Source: Macrostomum hystrix (lineage: Eukaryota > Platyhelminthes > Macrostomidae). From it: DNA of 64,000 bases. The position numbers were made by a program, and so were the translations under genes. The first letter of the stretch is position 1. Each line of letters begins with the position of its first letter. Positions 19,479 through 31,118 of this stretch are shown piece after piece. The notes below the pieces were generated by a model that saw only the letters and a program-made list of their open reading frames with translations, made no database searches and had not been told where the DNA came from. The DNA lies in the NCBI GenBank assembly GCA_950097015.1, contig CATNEN010000038.1:24837001-24901000 (forward strand). The letters are read 5' to 3'.

Positions 19479-22400
19479 TTAGTCAAACTCCAACTTGCTG
19501 CTCGGCGTCGCAGAGCTCGAGTGTGTTACGTCGCAGATGCTGCAGGCTTCGCTGTCGGATTTGTCGTTTTGACCGGCCGAATCGACTCTCAGGCCTTGTC
19601 TGTGCCTGTTAATCCGACTTCTACTGTTGTCGCCGATTTCTTCAAAGTTGAATATGTCGCTGCCTGATTCGCTACTAGACGGGGGCAGTCTAGAACGCAA
19701 CTGGTTGGTTGAATTGGTCGACTTCAGCGCCGCAGCCGTTGCACCGTCGGCGAAGCTGGCTTCATTCTCGCTGAGCTTTTTGTGACAGGCGCGGCACACC
19801 CGCAGCGGCTTTGTACCTTGGCCTGGCAGGGTACATCGACCCGTGGAACAGGCACCGCAGACAAGGCTGCCGCATTTCCGGCAATGGTGCTGCAGTGAGG
19901 GGGGAGGCGCGCGGTTGAATCTAACTGGACCATTGTCTAGGCAACATCTGTCTAACGGATCTGTCTAACGAATTCTGTCTAACGGAATCTATCTAACGGT
20001 TCTGTCTAACGGATCTGTCTAACGGAAACTGTCCAACGGAATCTGTCTAACAGGATCTGTCTAACGGATCTGTCTTACGAATCTGTCCAACGGGATCTGT
20101 CTAACGGGGTCTGTCTAACGGATCTATCTAACGAGATCTGTCTAACGGAAACTGTCCAACGGAATCTGTCTAACAGGATCTGTCTAACGGATCTGTCTAA
20201 CGAATCTGTCCAACGGGATCTGTCTAACGGGATCTGTCTAACGGGATCTGTCTAATGGATCTGGCTAACGGATCTATCTAACGAAATCTGTCTTACGGAT
20301 CTGTCTAACAGGATCTGTCTAACAGGATGTGTCTAAAAGGATCTGTCTAACATGATGTGTCTAACAGGATCTGTCTAACATGATGTGTTTCACAGGATCT
20401 GTCTAACAGGATGTGTCTAACAGGATCTGCATAACAAGATATTCTAACGTAAATAGTGTAACGGTTTTATAAAACATTTGCTAAACAATAATTCTAACAA
20501 GATATCGGTTAACATTTATAAATAAGAAAGAAAAAATCAATCCTATATTTAAATTTCTCGGATCTTTTTATAACATTCTTGAGAGAAAGCTATTTAAACC
20601 CTTATTTAAAATTCCCTTTGCAATGTCCTGTTGTCTTGTCGTAATAACTTTCGTTACCCAATGCGAAATGTTTACAAAACGAAGTCGCTACTGATAATTT
20701 TAAACAGTCTGATTTGCTTTTATTGTAGCAAATTTAGTTTTACTCCGGACATTGCTTATCTTTTAAATCAATTTCACTTGTTTTATAAAAAATTTGCCTA
20801 GGTTTACATTATTTCATTGGCTATACGTACAGTATACAAGTGCATGTACATGTGCCAGTCTTGGCACTGTCGTGAAGTTGGTTTTCAAAACTAAAACAAT
20901 CATGGGCCAATTTTGCATTTGCCAAGTTCAGTTTAAGGCCGTACAAGTTGTCTAAGTCATTTGATAACTACTTTTAATAACACGTGTTGCTAGATTTTAG
21001 ATTCGATGTAAAAATCTAGTGATTTGAAGTGTTGGTAGGTCGTATTAGGTGAGATGGGGTGTCAGAATCGTGTGAGATGGGCTGTCAGAATTGTTTGCGA
21101 TGGGGTGTCAGAATTGTGTGCGATGGGGTGTCAGAATTGTGTGAGATGGGGTGTCAGAATTGTGTGCGATGGGGTATCAGAATTGTGTGAGATGGGCTGT
21201 CAGAATTGTGTGCGATGGGGTGTCAGAATCGTGTGAGATGGGCTGTCAGAATCGTGTGAGATGGGCTGTCAGAATCGTGTGAGATGGGCTGTCAGAATCG
21301 TGTGAGATGGGCTGTCAGAATCGTGTGAGATGGGCTGTCAGAATCGTGTGAGATGGGCTGTCAGAATCGTGTGAGATGGGCTGTCAGAATCGTGTGAGAT
21401 GGGCTGTCAGAATCGTGTGAGATGGGCTGTCAGAATCGTGTTAGATGGGCTGTCAGAATCGTGTGAGATGGGGTGTCAGAATTGTGTGAGATGGGCTGTC
21501 AGAATCGTGTGCGATGGGGTGTCAGAACCAGGTGAGATGGGGTGTCAGAATTGTGTGCGATGGGCTGTCAGAATCGTGTGCGATGGGGTGTCAGAACCAG
21601 GTGAGATGGGGTGTCAGAATCGTGTGCGATGGGGTGTCAGAACCAGGTGAGATGGGGTGTCAGAATTGTGTGAGATGGGCTGTCAGAATCGTGTGAGATG
21701 GGCTGTCAGAATCGTGTGAGATGGGCTGTCAGAATCGTGTGAGATGGGCTGTCAGAATCGTGTGAGATGGGCTGTCAGAATCGTGTGAGATGGGGTGTCA
21801 GAACCAGGTGAGATGGGGTGTCAGAATTGTGTGGGATGGGGTGTCAGAATCGTGTGCGATGGGGTGTCAGAATTGTGTGAGATGGGATGTCAGAATCGTG
21901 TGAGATGGGGTGTCAGAACCAGGTGAGATTGGTCTCTGAAATGCTCACCCTTCTATTAACAAAGCTGAACTTCTCCGAGCAGGACATGCACGCGGAGTGC
22001 TGATTGTCGGGCACCCACACCGGCGACATGTCGCGGCTTAAGGTTGTGCAGCCCTGCCATAACCCGCCACTGCCATTGGCTTGGTCGGCTGCCTTTACGG
22101 CAACGTTGACTCCGCTGCAGCGAGCGACGCAACGCCTGATACAGTCGATCCACTTTGCGGCCTCCTGCTGTGTGTTTGTCCTAACAGCGAACGACTTCGT
22201 CTTGGAGATGATCTGGTGGTTTAGAGGGTTGCCTGTTCCGCTGCTGTTCTGATTAACTCAGTATCCCATTTCCACTCAAGATCCCGTTTCAGCTCAATAT
22301 CCCGTTTCAACTTAAGATCCCATTTCAACTCAATATCCCATTTCCATTCAAGATCCCATTTCAACTCAATATCCCATTTCAACTTAAGATCCCATTTCAA

Positions 22401-22721
22401 CTTAAGATCCCATTTCAACTCAAAGATCCCATCTCACCTCGAAGGTCGGTCGGTCGGACTCCACCATCCGCGCCGCCAAGCAGTCCAGATCGTGAACGCG
22501 CTGTTTCGTCAGCCGTCTCGAGCCGCTGGCAACTCCCGGACTGCCGTAGACTAGTAGGTCGTTGAACAAGAAGAAGTGCCGCTTCTTTGGTCTCTTCCGG
22601 CAGATCTTCACTAGCACGCCCTCGGCCAGGAGGACCCGGCCGCGGAGAAGCAGCGGGTGGCTTTCGTTGCCAAATCTTAATTCGATTTGCCTGACTCGGT
22701 CGATGTTGACGTTGGTGAGGG
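19479..22721 (-). CDS. Plekhf: Phafin: PH + FYVE endosomal adaptor (5' end missing)
   Basis: Exons found: complement(22438..22721), complement(21949..22248) and complement(19479..19889). The first begins with 2 bases of a split codon, so an upstream exon with the ATG is missing; the later joins are phase 0. The 331 residues start with the phafin N-terminal pattern and a PH domain (RGRVLLAEGVLVKICRKRPK, HFFLFNDLLVYG, then KSFAVRTNTQQEAAKWIDCI). A complete FYVE finger follows: WVPD, C-x2-C in ACMSC, RRHHCRKCG and RVC. The exon junction falls inside RR|HHCRKCG. PLEKHF1/2 bind PI3P on early endosomes and act in trafficking and autophagy. Human proteins are about 249-279 residues; this one has a longer Ser/Asp-rich tail. 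Both introns are packed with minisatellites. Confidence 0.9.
19934..20450. repeat. 14-15 bp minisatellite in phafin last intron (acceptor side)
   Basis: About 35 degenerate copies of 'tctgtctaacggga'. The array starts about 45 bp from the acceptor of the last phafin exon and decays into AT-rich DNA near 20450. Confidence 0.93.
21048..21930. repeat. 23-bp minisatellite in phafin last intron (donor side)
   Basis: About 38 copies of 'gagatgggctgtcagaatcg' + 'tgt' with variants ggtgtcag/ctgtcag and accaggt/tcgtgt. It stops within about 20 bp of the donor at 21948. Together with 19934-20450, this intron carries two unrelated arrays, one at each end. Confidence 0.96.
22256..22437. repeat. 18-bp minisatellite filling a short phafin intron
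   Basis: Units of 'aactcaatatcccatttc' fill the 189-bp intron between exons 22438-22721 and 21949-22248. On the transcribed strand the donor itself (GTGAGATGGGATC) reads like a diverged first unit (GAGTTGAAATGGGATC). Confidence 0.92.
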
Positions 22722-22824
22722 CTGCGGGAGCATAAAAATATTGCCTAGTTGCCGCGCCTTTCTTTAAAATGCGCTTAAAAAACAGTAGAAAGACCACGAC
22801 TTTTCCCCGCGGGACCTTCAACAA

Positions 22825-22935
22825 ACTTTTAGCCCGTGTTCTGGATTTCCATGGCGATTGGTTGAATATTTTGGGAGATACAGAAAACTAGAAAATTTGG
22901 GTTTTCATCCCCCGGTGATCTTTCTACTGATAAAG
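22825..22935. repeat. Dispersed repeat, 'cgattggttgaatatttt' family
   Basis: The block 'gttctggatttccatggcga' + 'ttggttgaatattttgggag' + 'atacagaaaa' recurs, diverged, at about 6028-6115 and 23840-23895, and in part at 4286-4320. All copies have the same orientation. A phrase 'gaatgaccga' + 'cttttgtgaa' near 23665 recurs at 4250. I cannot assign a class. Confidence 0.55.
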
Positions 22936-22939
22936 AACT

Positions 22940-23035
22940 TACTCGTTTTTCTTAATTGGGTTGAGATTCGAACTCCAGACCTCTCTTGGTCAGAAGTCCG
23001 GAGCTCAAACCACTGCGCTACAAAAATTCTTGAGT
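22940..23035 (-). mobile_element. tRNA-like SINE head, possible third family
   Basis: On the minus strand: box A-like 'tagcgcagtggtttgagc', an arm 'cggacttctgaccaagagag' and box B 'ggagttcgaatctc'. A plus-strand relative is at 31329-31415 ('cgagaggtctggagttcgat'). No intact tRNA fold results, so these are likely SINE heads or tRNA relics. Confidence 0.5.
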
Positions 23036-24177
23036 TGACATGCATTCATGATTTAGAAGAAATTTTATGTTGAAATGGCGCGAGTTTTAATAAGCGTATT
23101 CAACTTACATAGCGCGTCAAAGTCTTGCGCGATCATTTTGTCTGCCTTGCTTTCCGTTTTGTTACTAGATATAGAATCTTTCACTCGGAAAATTGAATTC
23201 GCGCGAAATGTAGTATTTAGCTAGAGATTTTTCCGGCTTTGTCTATGACGCTTCAAGGAAAGCGTAAAGCAAACATATACTAGAAATGTTTAAAGGGTTT
23301 AAAAATAAAATCAATGTTTAGTCTGTCCCAGAAAAACAAATATGTGAACCTTTCTTAAAACTTTTAAGTTTTGTTTTAGTAAATTTGTCTAAAAACGATG
23401 AATTTGCAAAGCTTACTAGTAGGCAAGTGTCCTGCATTATAAAAACGGTTATCTATTTAAACCTTATGAAATAAAATGTATTATGAAAATGTATATTATT
23501 ATTATAGTAAACTCGTCGATTTAATATACAATTATGAATTATGGATAAAGTAAATTAGCAGCAGAAAGATCACGCTATATTTCCCCCCTGGTGAAAGACC
23601 AGCTGGGGCTATTTCAAATACCCTATTTCAAATACTGCCCACTTTATGGTAGCTCCCCAACCGAATGACCGACTTTTGTGAATGGTTACATGATGACATT
23701 TTCTGAGCAAAGAATTTATGCATGTATAGTGGTGTATCTTGCCAACAGATACCCCGTCGAGAATCTTTGAATATCTCGATGATATCAATGTGATTCAGAA
23801 AGTTGTTTCATCGGATAAAGCGGAAAACTTTCGTCTGTACGTTCTGGATTTTAATGACGATTGTTTGAATATTTTAGGAGATACAAAAGAAAAAATAAGG
23901 TGGGTATTTTGAGATAACATGTGGTCCTTCGTAGTTTTTATTCTCCTAATATTTCCGATATGGACCCGATTTCCTGACAGACGTTGATGAAATTAGGAAG
24001 TTAATTAGCAAGTAGCTCTGGTAAAAATAAACAGATAATTTAGGAAAACGAATGTGACTAAAATTTCTGTACAATATGAATTTTAGGACAACTGGACGCA
24101 AACTTAATTAGCAAAAGGAGAAAAAATTGATTTGGCTACTGAGATTTCAGGAAATGTCCCTTCAATAAGAAAGGGGA
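23036..24177. other. AT-rich stretch with dispersed-repeat relics
   Basis: No gene. It probably lies inside or upstream of the phafin 5' intron. It contains relics of the 'gattgtttgaatattttagg' repeat (about 23850-23885) and of the 'ccaaccgaatgaccga' phrase (about 23657). Confidence 0.5.
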
Positions 24178-25512
24178 TCTTGTAAGATTGGGATCTTGTG
24201 ATAGTGGGATCTTGTGAGATTGTGATCTTGTGAGAGTGGGATCTTGTGAGAGTGGGATCTTGTGAGAGTGAGATCTTGTGAGAGTGGGATCATGTGAGAG
24301 TGAGATCTTGTGAGAGTGGGATCTTGTGAGAGTGGGATCTTGTGAGAGTGGGATCGTGTGCGAGTGAGATCATGTGAGAGTGGGATCTTGTGATAGTGGG
24401 ATCTTGTGAGAGTGGGATCTTGTGAGAGTGGGATCTTGTGAGAGTGGGATCTTGTGAGAGTGGGATCTTGTGAGAGTGGGATCATGTGAGAGTGAGATCA
24501 TGTGAGAGTGAGATCTTGTGAGAGTGAGATCATGTGAGAGTGGGATCTTGTGAGAGTGAGATCTTGTGAGAGTGGGATCTTGTGCGAGTGAGATCTTGTG
24601 AGAGTGGGATCTTGTGAGAGTGGGATCTTGTGAGAGTGGGATCTTGTGAGAGTGGGATCTTGTGAGAGTGAGATCTTGTGAGAGTGGGATCTTGTGATAG
24701 TGGGATCTTGTGAGAGTGGGATCTTGTGAGAGTGGGATCATGTGAGAGTGGGATCATGTGAGAGTGAGATCTTGTGAGAGTGGGATCATGTGATAGTGGG
24801 ATCATGTGAGAGTGGGATCTTGTGATAGTGGGATCATGTGAGAGTGGGATCTTGTGAGAGTGGGATCTTGTGAGAGTGGGATCTTGTGAGAGTGAGATCA
24901 TGTGAGAGTGAGATCTTGTGAGAGTGGGATCTTGTGAGAGTGGGATCTTGTGAGAGTGAGATCTTGTGAGAGTGGGATCTTGTGATAGTGGGATCTTGTG
25001 AGAGTGGGATCTTGTGAGAGTGGGATCTTGTGAGAGTGAGATCTTGTGAGAGTGGGATCTTGTGATAGTGGGATCTTGTGAGAGTGGGATCTTGTGAGAG
25101 TAGGATCTTGTGAGAGTGGGATCTTGTGCGAGTGAGATCTTGTGAGAGTGGGATCTTGTGAGAGTGGGATCTTGTGAGAGTGAGATCTTGTGAGAGTGGG
25201 ATCATGTGAGAGTGAGATCTTGTGATAGTGGGATCTTGTGAGAGTGGGATCTTGTGAGAGTGAGATCTTGTGAGAGTGGGATCGTGTGCGAGTGAGATCT
25301 TGTGAGAGTGGGATCGTGTGCGAGTGAGATCTTGTGAGAGTGGGATCTTGTGAGAGTGGGATCTTGTGAGAGTGGGATCTTGTGAGAGTGGGATCTTGTG
25401 AGAGTGAGATCTTGTGAGAGTGGGATCTTGTGAGAGTGGGATCTTGTGAGAGTGGGATCATGTGAGAGTGGGATCTTGTGAGAGTGAGATCTTGTGAAAG
25501 TGGGATTTTGTG
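24178..25512. repeat. 17-bp minisatellite, about 78 copies
   Basis: Highly regular 'gatcttgtgagagtggg' with common variants gtgaga/gtgata, gggatc/gagatc and ttgtg/catgtg/cgtgtg. The variants are scattered non-randomly, with longer repeated blocks. Open in all minus frames because of the unit, not because of a gene. Confidence 0.98.
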
Positions 25513-26129
25513 CGAGTGGGTTCTCATTATAGTGGAATCAATTTTAAGAGTGGATCTTTCGGGAGATTGGAATATTATGGCAATTTTAGTCTAGTACGAG
25601 TATTAAATGAGGATGCGTTTGAAACTGTGGGATCTGCACTTTTTTGTTTAAAAAATGCAGTATTGCTAATCTTGTTTAGTGAAACAGCATTGCAAATGGT
25701 ATTTTGCAAGCATTTTATTGCTCTCTCATCAAGCTCTAACCGATGCCATTTGCCTATGCAATGCTTAGCCTATGTTATCACATTTCAAGCACTCAAATGT
25801 CAAGGATACTTATACTACGGAGATGTCACAATTGCAGAATAAATTCATTGCTTATTTTATTGATACGTCGTAGTGATACCCAAACTTAAAGCCTTTATAG
25901 TAAAGAGAGCATTCCACAGGTGCAGTGCTAATAATCAAGATAATATTCTAGACACGCGATTCTCGCATAAATTTTATTCTGAGCTGCCTTTTACGCACTG
26001 TATTAATAAGTTTTTTACTCTAATAGCATTCTGTCACTGCAGCTATGAAGACCTTATCCGACTTTAGCTCTCTAACATTATCTTGCTGTCATTATCTTTC
26101 TCATTTGTTGTTTAACTTCATTTTAACTT
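25513..26129. other. Inter-array stretch, no gene supported
   Basis: The plus-strand frames at 25510-25842 and 25873-26067 show no family resemblance, no splice context and no codon bias; I treat them as chance. Confidence 0.5.
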
Positions 26130-26990
26130 CAGTATCGCCATCTCACTCTCTTATCTCACTCTATTAACTCACTTCAGTATCGCTATCTCACTCTCTTATC
26201 TCACTCTCTTAACTCACTTCAGTATCGCCATCTCACTCTCTTATCTCACTCTCTTAACTCACTTCAGTATCGCCATCTCACTCTCTTATCTCACTCTATT
26301 AACTCACTTCAGTATCGCTATCTCACTCTCTTATCTCACTCTATTAACTCACTTCAGTATCGCTATCTCACTCTCTTATCTCACTCTCTTATCTCACTTT
26401 CTTATCTCACTCTCTTAACTCACTTCAGTATCGCCATCTCACTATCTTATCTCACTATCTTAACTCACTTTAGTATCGCCATCTCACTCTCTTATCTCAC
26501 TCTCTTAACTCACTTCAGTATCGCCATCTCACTCTCTTATCTCACTCTCTTAACTCACTTCAGTATCGCCATCTCACTCTCTTAACTCACTTCAGTATCG
26601 CCATCTCACTCTCTTATCTCACTTTAGTATTGCTATCTCACTCTCTTATCTTACTTCAGTATCGCTATCTCACTCTCTTAACTCACTTCAGTATCGCCAT
26701 CTCACTCTCTTATCTTACTCTCTTAACTCACTTCAGTATCGCTATCTCACTCTCTTATCTCACTTCAGTATCGCGATCTCACTCTCTTATCTCACTTCAG
26801 TATCGCTATCTCACTCTCTTATCTCACTTCAGTATCACTATCTCACTCTCTTATCTCACTTCAGTATCGCGATCTCACTCTCTTATCTCACTTCAGTATC
26901 GCTATCTCACTCTCTTATCTCACTTCAGTATCGCTATCTCACTCTCTTAACTCACTTCAGTATCACTATCTCACTTCACTCTTTTATCTA
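26130..26990. repeat. Compound 'tctcactctctta' minisatellite
   Basis: About 860 bp made of 'tatctcactctcttatctca' blocks joined by 'cttcagtatcgc(t/c)a'. Units of about 24-39 bp alternate because the short block is used once or twice per cycle. Confidence 0.95.
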
Positions 26991-27081
26991 ACACCTCTAT
27001 TGCTTCATCCCCTCTCCGTCGCTGTGTGTCTCTGGGTATGAAATCATTTTTTAGCATTTAATAATTTCCTCCAGTCGATAC

Positions 27082-27416
27082 TTGGGCTTACACAATCCTC
27101 TAGCTATTCCCCATTGGAGGGCAAGTGGCCCTCCATTCGATGGAAGCGATTTTTTGGAGCTGCATAGGGTGGGGCCGAAAAGCCTGGTACCTGCCGTCAT
27201 AAATACACGTTTACCCGCGAACACCCTTGCCAGTCTCCAAGGCTGTTCTAGCAAGAAGTTCAAAAGGCGCAAAAGTAACAGCTGGCCAGCCCATAGCGGG
27301 ACGACAAAAAATTGTGAGTTATCTTCCACAGAAGCCATCATTTAATTCGTTGACCGCTGCTGAACTGTTATCGTTCGGTTGCAGTCAAGCCCACCCTTTC
27401 TTCTTCGGAAAATAAA
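27082..27416 (+). CDS. Doubtful open frames with polyA signal
   Basis: Two overlapping plus frames end at 27345 and 27415. The second (from about 27227) reads SKGAKVTAGQPIAGRQKIVS, then YLPQKPSFNSLTAAELLSFG, and ends QAHPFFFGK; AATAAA overlaps the stop at about 27410. The first contains a basic SSKKFKRRKS. Either could be a terminal exon or decayed repeat sequence. I recognise no domain. Base composition here is less AT-rich than the flanks. Confidence 0.15.
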
Positions 27417-27513
27417 TGGGAGCTAGGAACTGTCCCACGGGAAAAACCGACTACTCTAAAAATTAACTGTCATGACACATTTTTGGAGATAGCTTCAAAG
27501 TGCAGCAATTATG

Positions 27514-27886
27514 TTGCTATGCAGTAAGTATGTAAGTAAGTAAGTTTGTTCGTTATTCAGTTAGTTAGTCGTTTAGTGAGTTAGTTAGTTAGTTAGTCAG
27601 TCAGTTAGTTAGTTAGTCAGTCAGTTAGTCAGTCAGTTAGTTAGTTAGTTAGTCAGTCAGTTAGTCAGTTAGTTAGTTAGTTAGTTAGTTAGTCAGTCAG
27701 TTAGTTTGTTAGTCAGTCAGTTAGTTAGTCAGTCAGTCAGTTAGTCAGTCAGTTAGTTAGTTAGTCAGTCAGTTAGTTAGTCAGTTAGTTAGTTAGTCAG
27801 TCAGTTAGTTTGTTAGTCAGTCAGTTAGTTAGTCAGTCAGTCAGTTAGTCAGTCAGTTAGTTAGTTAGTCAGTCAGTTAGTTAGTC

Positions 27887-27924
<38 letters not shown>
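27514..27924. repeat. (TTAG/TCAG)n array, 3' side of the Penelope-like element
   Basis: Tetranucleotide repeat of TTAG with frequent TCAG variants in patterned blocks; a block of about 120 bp is duplicated (about 27670-27790 and 27785-27905). It directly abuts the 3' end of the minus-strand retroelement and even supplies its last stop codon (27917-27919). Confidence 0.96.
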
Positions 27925-29357
27925 GGGCAGTACGCATTTTGCGTATAGTGCTTGCAGAGTGGTCACTGAATGGAATCACTATGGGGATGCATGCACTTTT
28001 GTTATTGTCAGCTGTGATTATTCCAGCGGGAGCCATGGTGCTTAATAAGTCGATGAGTTTCTGCTCCATGTCACGGCGTTTGCGTTGAGCAGCCGCCTTG
28101 TCGGTGTCACTCTCAGGACTGATGTACCACAGTCCCATGAAGCGTAAATCCTGGATGCTGTGACCTGGAGCGCAAAAATGCCTTGCAACTGGGGTGTCCT
28201 TGGTTAGTCTGATGTCGCTCAGGTGGGCCTTGAGTCGAGTCTTTAGAGCCCCACCTGTCTCACCTACATAAACGCAGCTGCCATCGCATGCTTTTCAAAG
28301 AATAGCGCAGACAGTGTTTCTTGAATCGCAGCGGACTTTTTGGCAGATTCTGTAGACCACTTTTCGTAGAATTGGAGCCTGGGCAGACCTGGCCGAATTG
28401 GCCGTGCTCCTTGCACAAGTCGCAGCCAGGGGTGTCACAGAATAGGAAACCAAACTCCCAAAGACAATCCGGATAGAAGCCTAACTGTCTGAGGGCAGAT
28501 TTTTTCGCGTCCCGAATCAGACGGACTGAATATCCCTGCTTCTTCAATATGCCCATCAGGTCGCTGCTGGCCTGGTCAAAGTCGGCTTTGAAAGTGCAGC
28601 GACGTGCATAGCGTAGGAACTGGGATTTCAAGATACCCTTAAAGGTGTGCTTCGGGTGGAATGAGTTTGGGTTCAAAAGTTGGCGAGGGTCAGTGGGCTT
28701 GAAGTAGATCGAGCAAGTCAGTTTTCTCTTATTGTCATGTGTAGTTAGGCCAACATAGCAGTCTAGGAAGTTAACTTTTTCTTTACTGTGTTGCATTGTG
28801 AGCCGGATATTGCTGTCAAATGTATTTAAGTGTCTGTGTTGTTCCAGTAGTTGGGACTCTGTACCAACAAAAACCATGAAGATGTCGTCAATGTAGCGTT
28901 TATACAACCGTGGCGTGAAGGGTGCAGATCTCAGGGCTCTGGATTCCCAGTCTGCCATAAAGATGTTCGCGTAGGAAGGCGCAAAAGCTTTCCCCATACT
29001 TGTGCCCTTGATTTGAAGATAACGCGTGTCGTCAAAAATAAAGTCATTTTGGTTAAGGTTGATGTCCAAGAGATCTAGTATTTGTTGATCTGGTCTCGAT
29101 TGTGGAGGGTAGATCTAAAATGCGTTTTTCACTGTCGCAATCCCTCTATCCGTTAGGATATTTGTGTAAAGTGATTCGACATCCATTGTGACAAGAAAAG
29201 CTTCTTCATCCACGGAAAGATCCAGGCCCTGGATCACTGCTTGGAAGTGATCGGTGTCTCGAACAAACGAGTCTTGCTCTTTTGCGATCGGTTTTAAGGA
29301 CGTATCAATTAGTTTGGCGCTCATATAACTTTCAGACTTGCAGTCGGAAACAATCGG
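27917..29357 (-). mobile_element. Penelope-like retroelement, 5'-truncated and decayed (RT + GIY-YIG)
   Basis: On the minus strand the element starts inside the reverse transcriptase at RPIVSDCKSESY (29357) and continues through TMDVESLYTNI. It hits an in-frame TAG at 29115-29117 and then resumes in the same frame with FDDTRYLQIKGTSMGKAFAP, NIFMADWE and the catalytic YKRYIDDIFMVF. A frameshift lies between about 28340 and 28385. A second frame, broken by a TGA at 28295-28297, carries CDGSCVYVGETGGALKTRLK, the GIY-YIG nuclease motif typical of Penelope-like elements, and runs to 27917. With two stops and one frameshift it cannot encode a working protein. Both sides are (TTAG)n. Confidence 0.88.
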
Positions 29358-30022
<665 letters not shown>

Positions 30023-31118
30023 TCCAGCTGATAAGTTCATTAATAATAGGCTACAATGTGGGTCGCTTTCCGCTCGGCAAGCATAGCACTCTAGCCGTGG
30101 TTTGCAGCAAATAAAGTTATTAGCATAGATTGAATGAGAGTTTCCTGCCGCGGTCACTACTAATTGCTGTGGATTTGAGTGGATTTAGTTGCGGGGCGGC
30201 CTACCGCCAGACCACGCCCCTTGGAGCGATTTCTACATCGACTTTGGCTGTAGCCAGGCCATCCAGGGAGCCAGGATTCAGGCATTTGCGACTAATAGGA
30301 GTCCTATTTATTTGCAGATAGGAAAATTTTCACCTACATCCTCATTGCTGCTAAGCCCAGTCAGTTGATGATTTTGCATCGAATCTGACAGCCACATGCT
30401 GGTGACAAAAATAGACTCAGATTGCGCAGTAACAATGGCCCGATTGTGCCAGTCTAGGCATTCATTCCTACCCAACAGATCGGAAAATTATCCACTTAGA
30501 TGGCTTTGCATGGGACTGCTGATGTGGGCACAGTTGAATGTGCCATTTGCGAAATCGGGCCCACATACCGCCTGAAAATCTTTTTTAAATTTACAATTTT
30601 GCTACTTCTTACAGCTTCATTTCAGACAGCTAATTATCTTCTGGCCCCACAGTCTCTTCCTGTAATTTTCTTCTCTTCCAGGAAAACTGAAAACAGCGCC
30701 AAGGCCTCTCTAAAGCTTAATCTGAGCAGGGGTTGCTCAGGAAGAAAGTAGCGGGAGAGACTGGCCCAGCTCATTGCAGCATTACTGATCCCTTCCCTCT
30801 CGTTTCTGTTCCGTCTTGAGTGATTTATCCTAGTGGGGATTGGGGATGCATGTCAAGATAAAGCTGGTGGGATTTAAACGCAAAAGAATAGTGACGCCGG
30901 GACAACGCCGCTCCCGACTTGCCAGATCCTCTGTTAAGCAAGAAATCTGCGACACCCCAGTGCTATTGTGTCCCTAATAGCAATAAAATACCTATTAGAG
31001 TCTCATTCTCCGCCACATTGTTCCCTATAGCTGTGTCCCACCGCTGCCACCACATTAAGCGGCGCGCAAGCCAAGAAAAGGAAATTCCTATTGCAAGTAT
31101 TTTCTAGCTGCATCAAAA
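30023..31118. other. Upstream region of the synaptotagmin-like gene
   Basis: About 1.1 kb of less AT-rich DNA. Several short plus-strand frames exist (30130-30321, 30500-30751, 30919-31107), but none has family support. The promoter and 5' UTR of the gene starting at 31119 should lie here. Confidence 0.45.

Noticed and set aside
24162-25527. Long minus-strand frames of SHKIPLSQDPTLTR repeats
   Set aside because: A 17-bp array is open in every minus frame by construction; no splice sites or termini support a gene.
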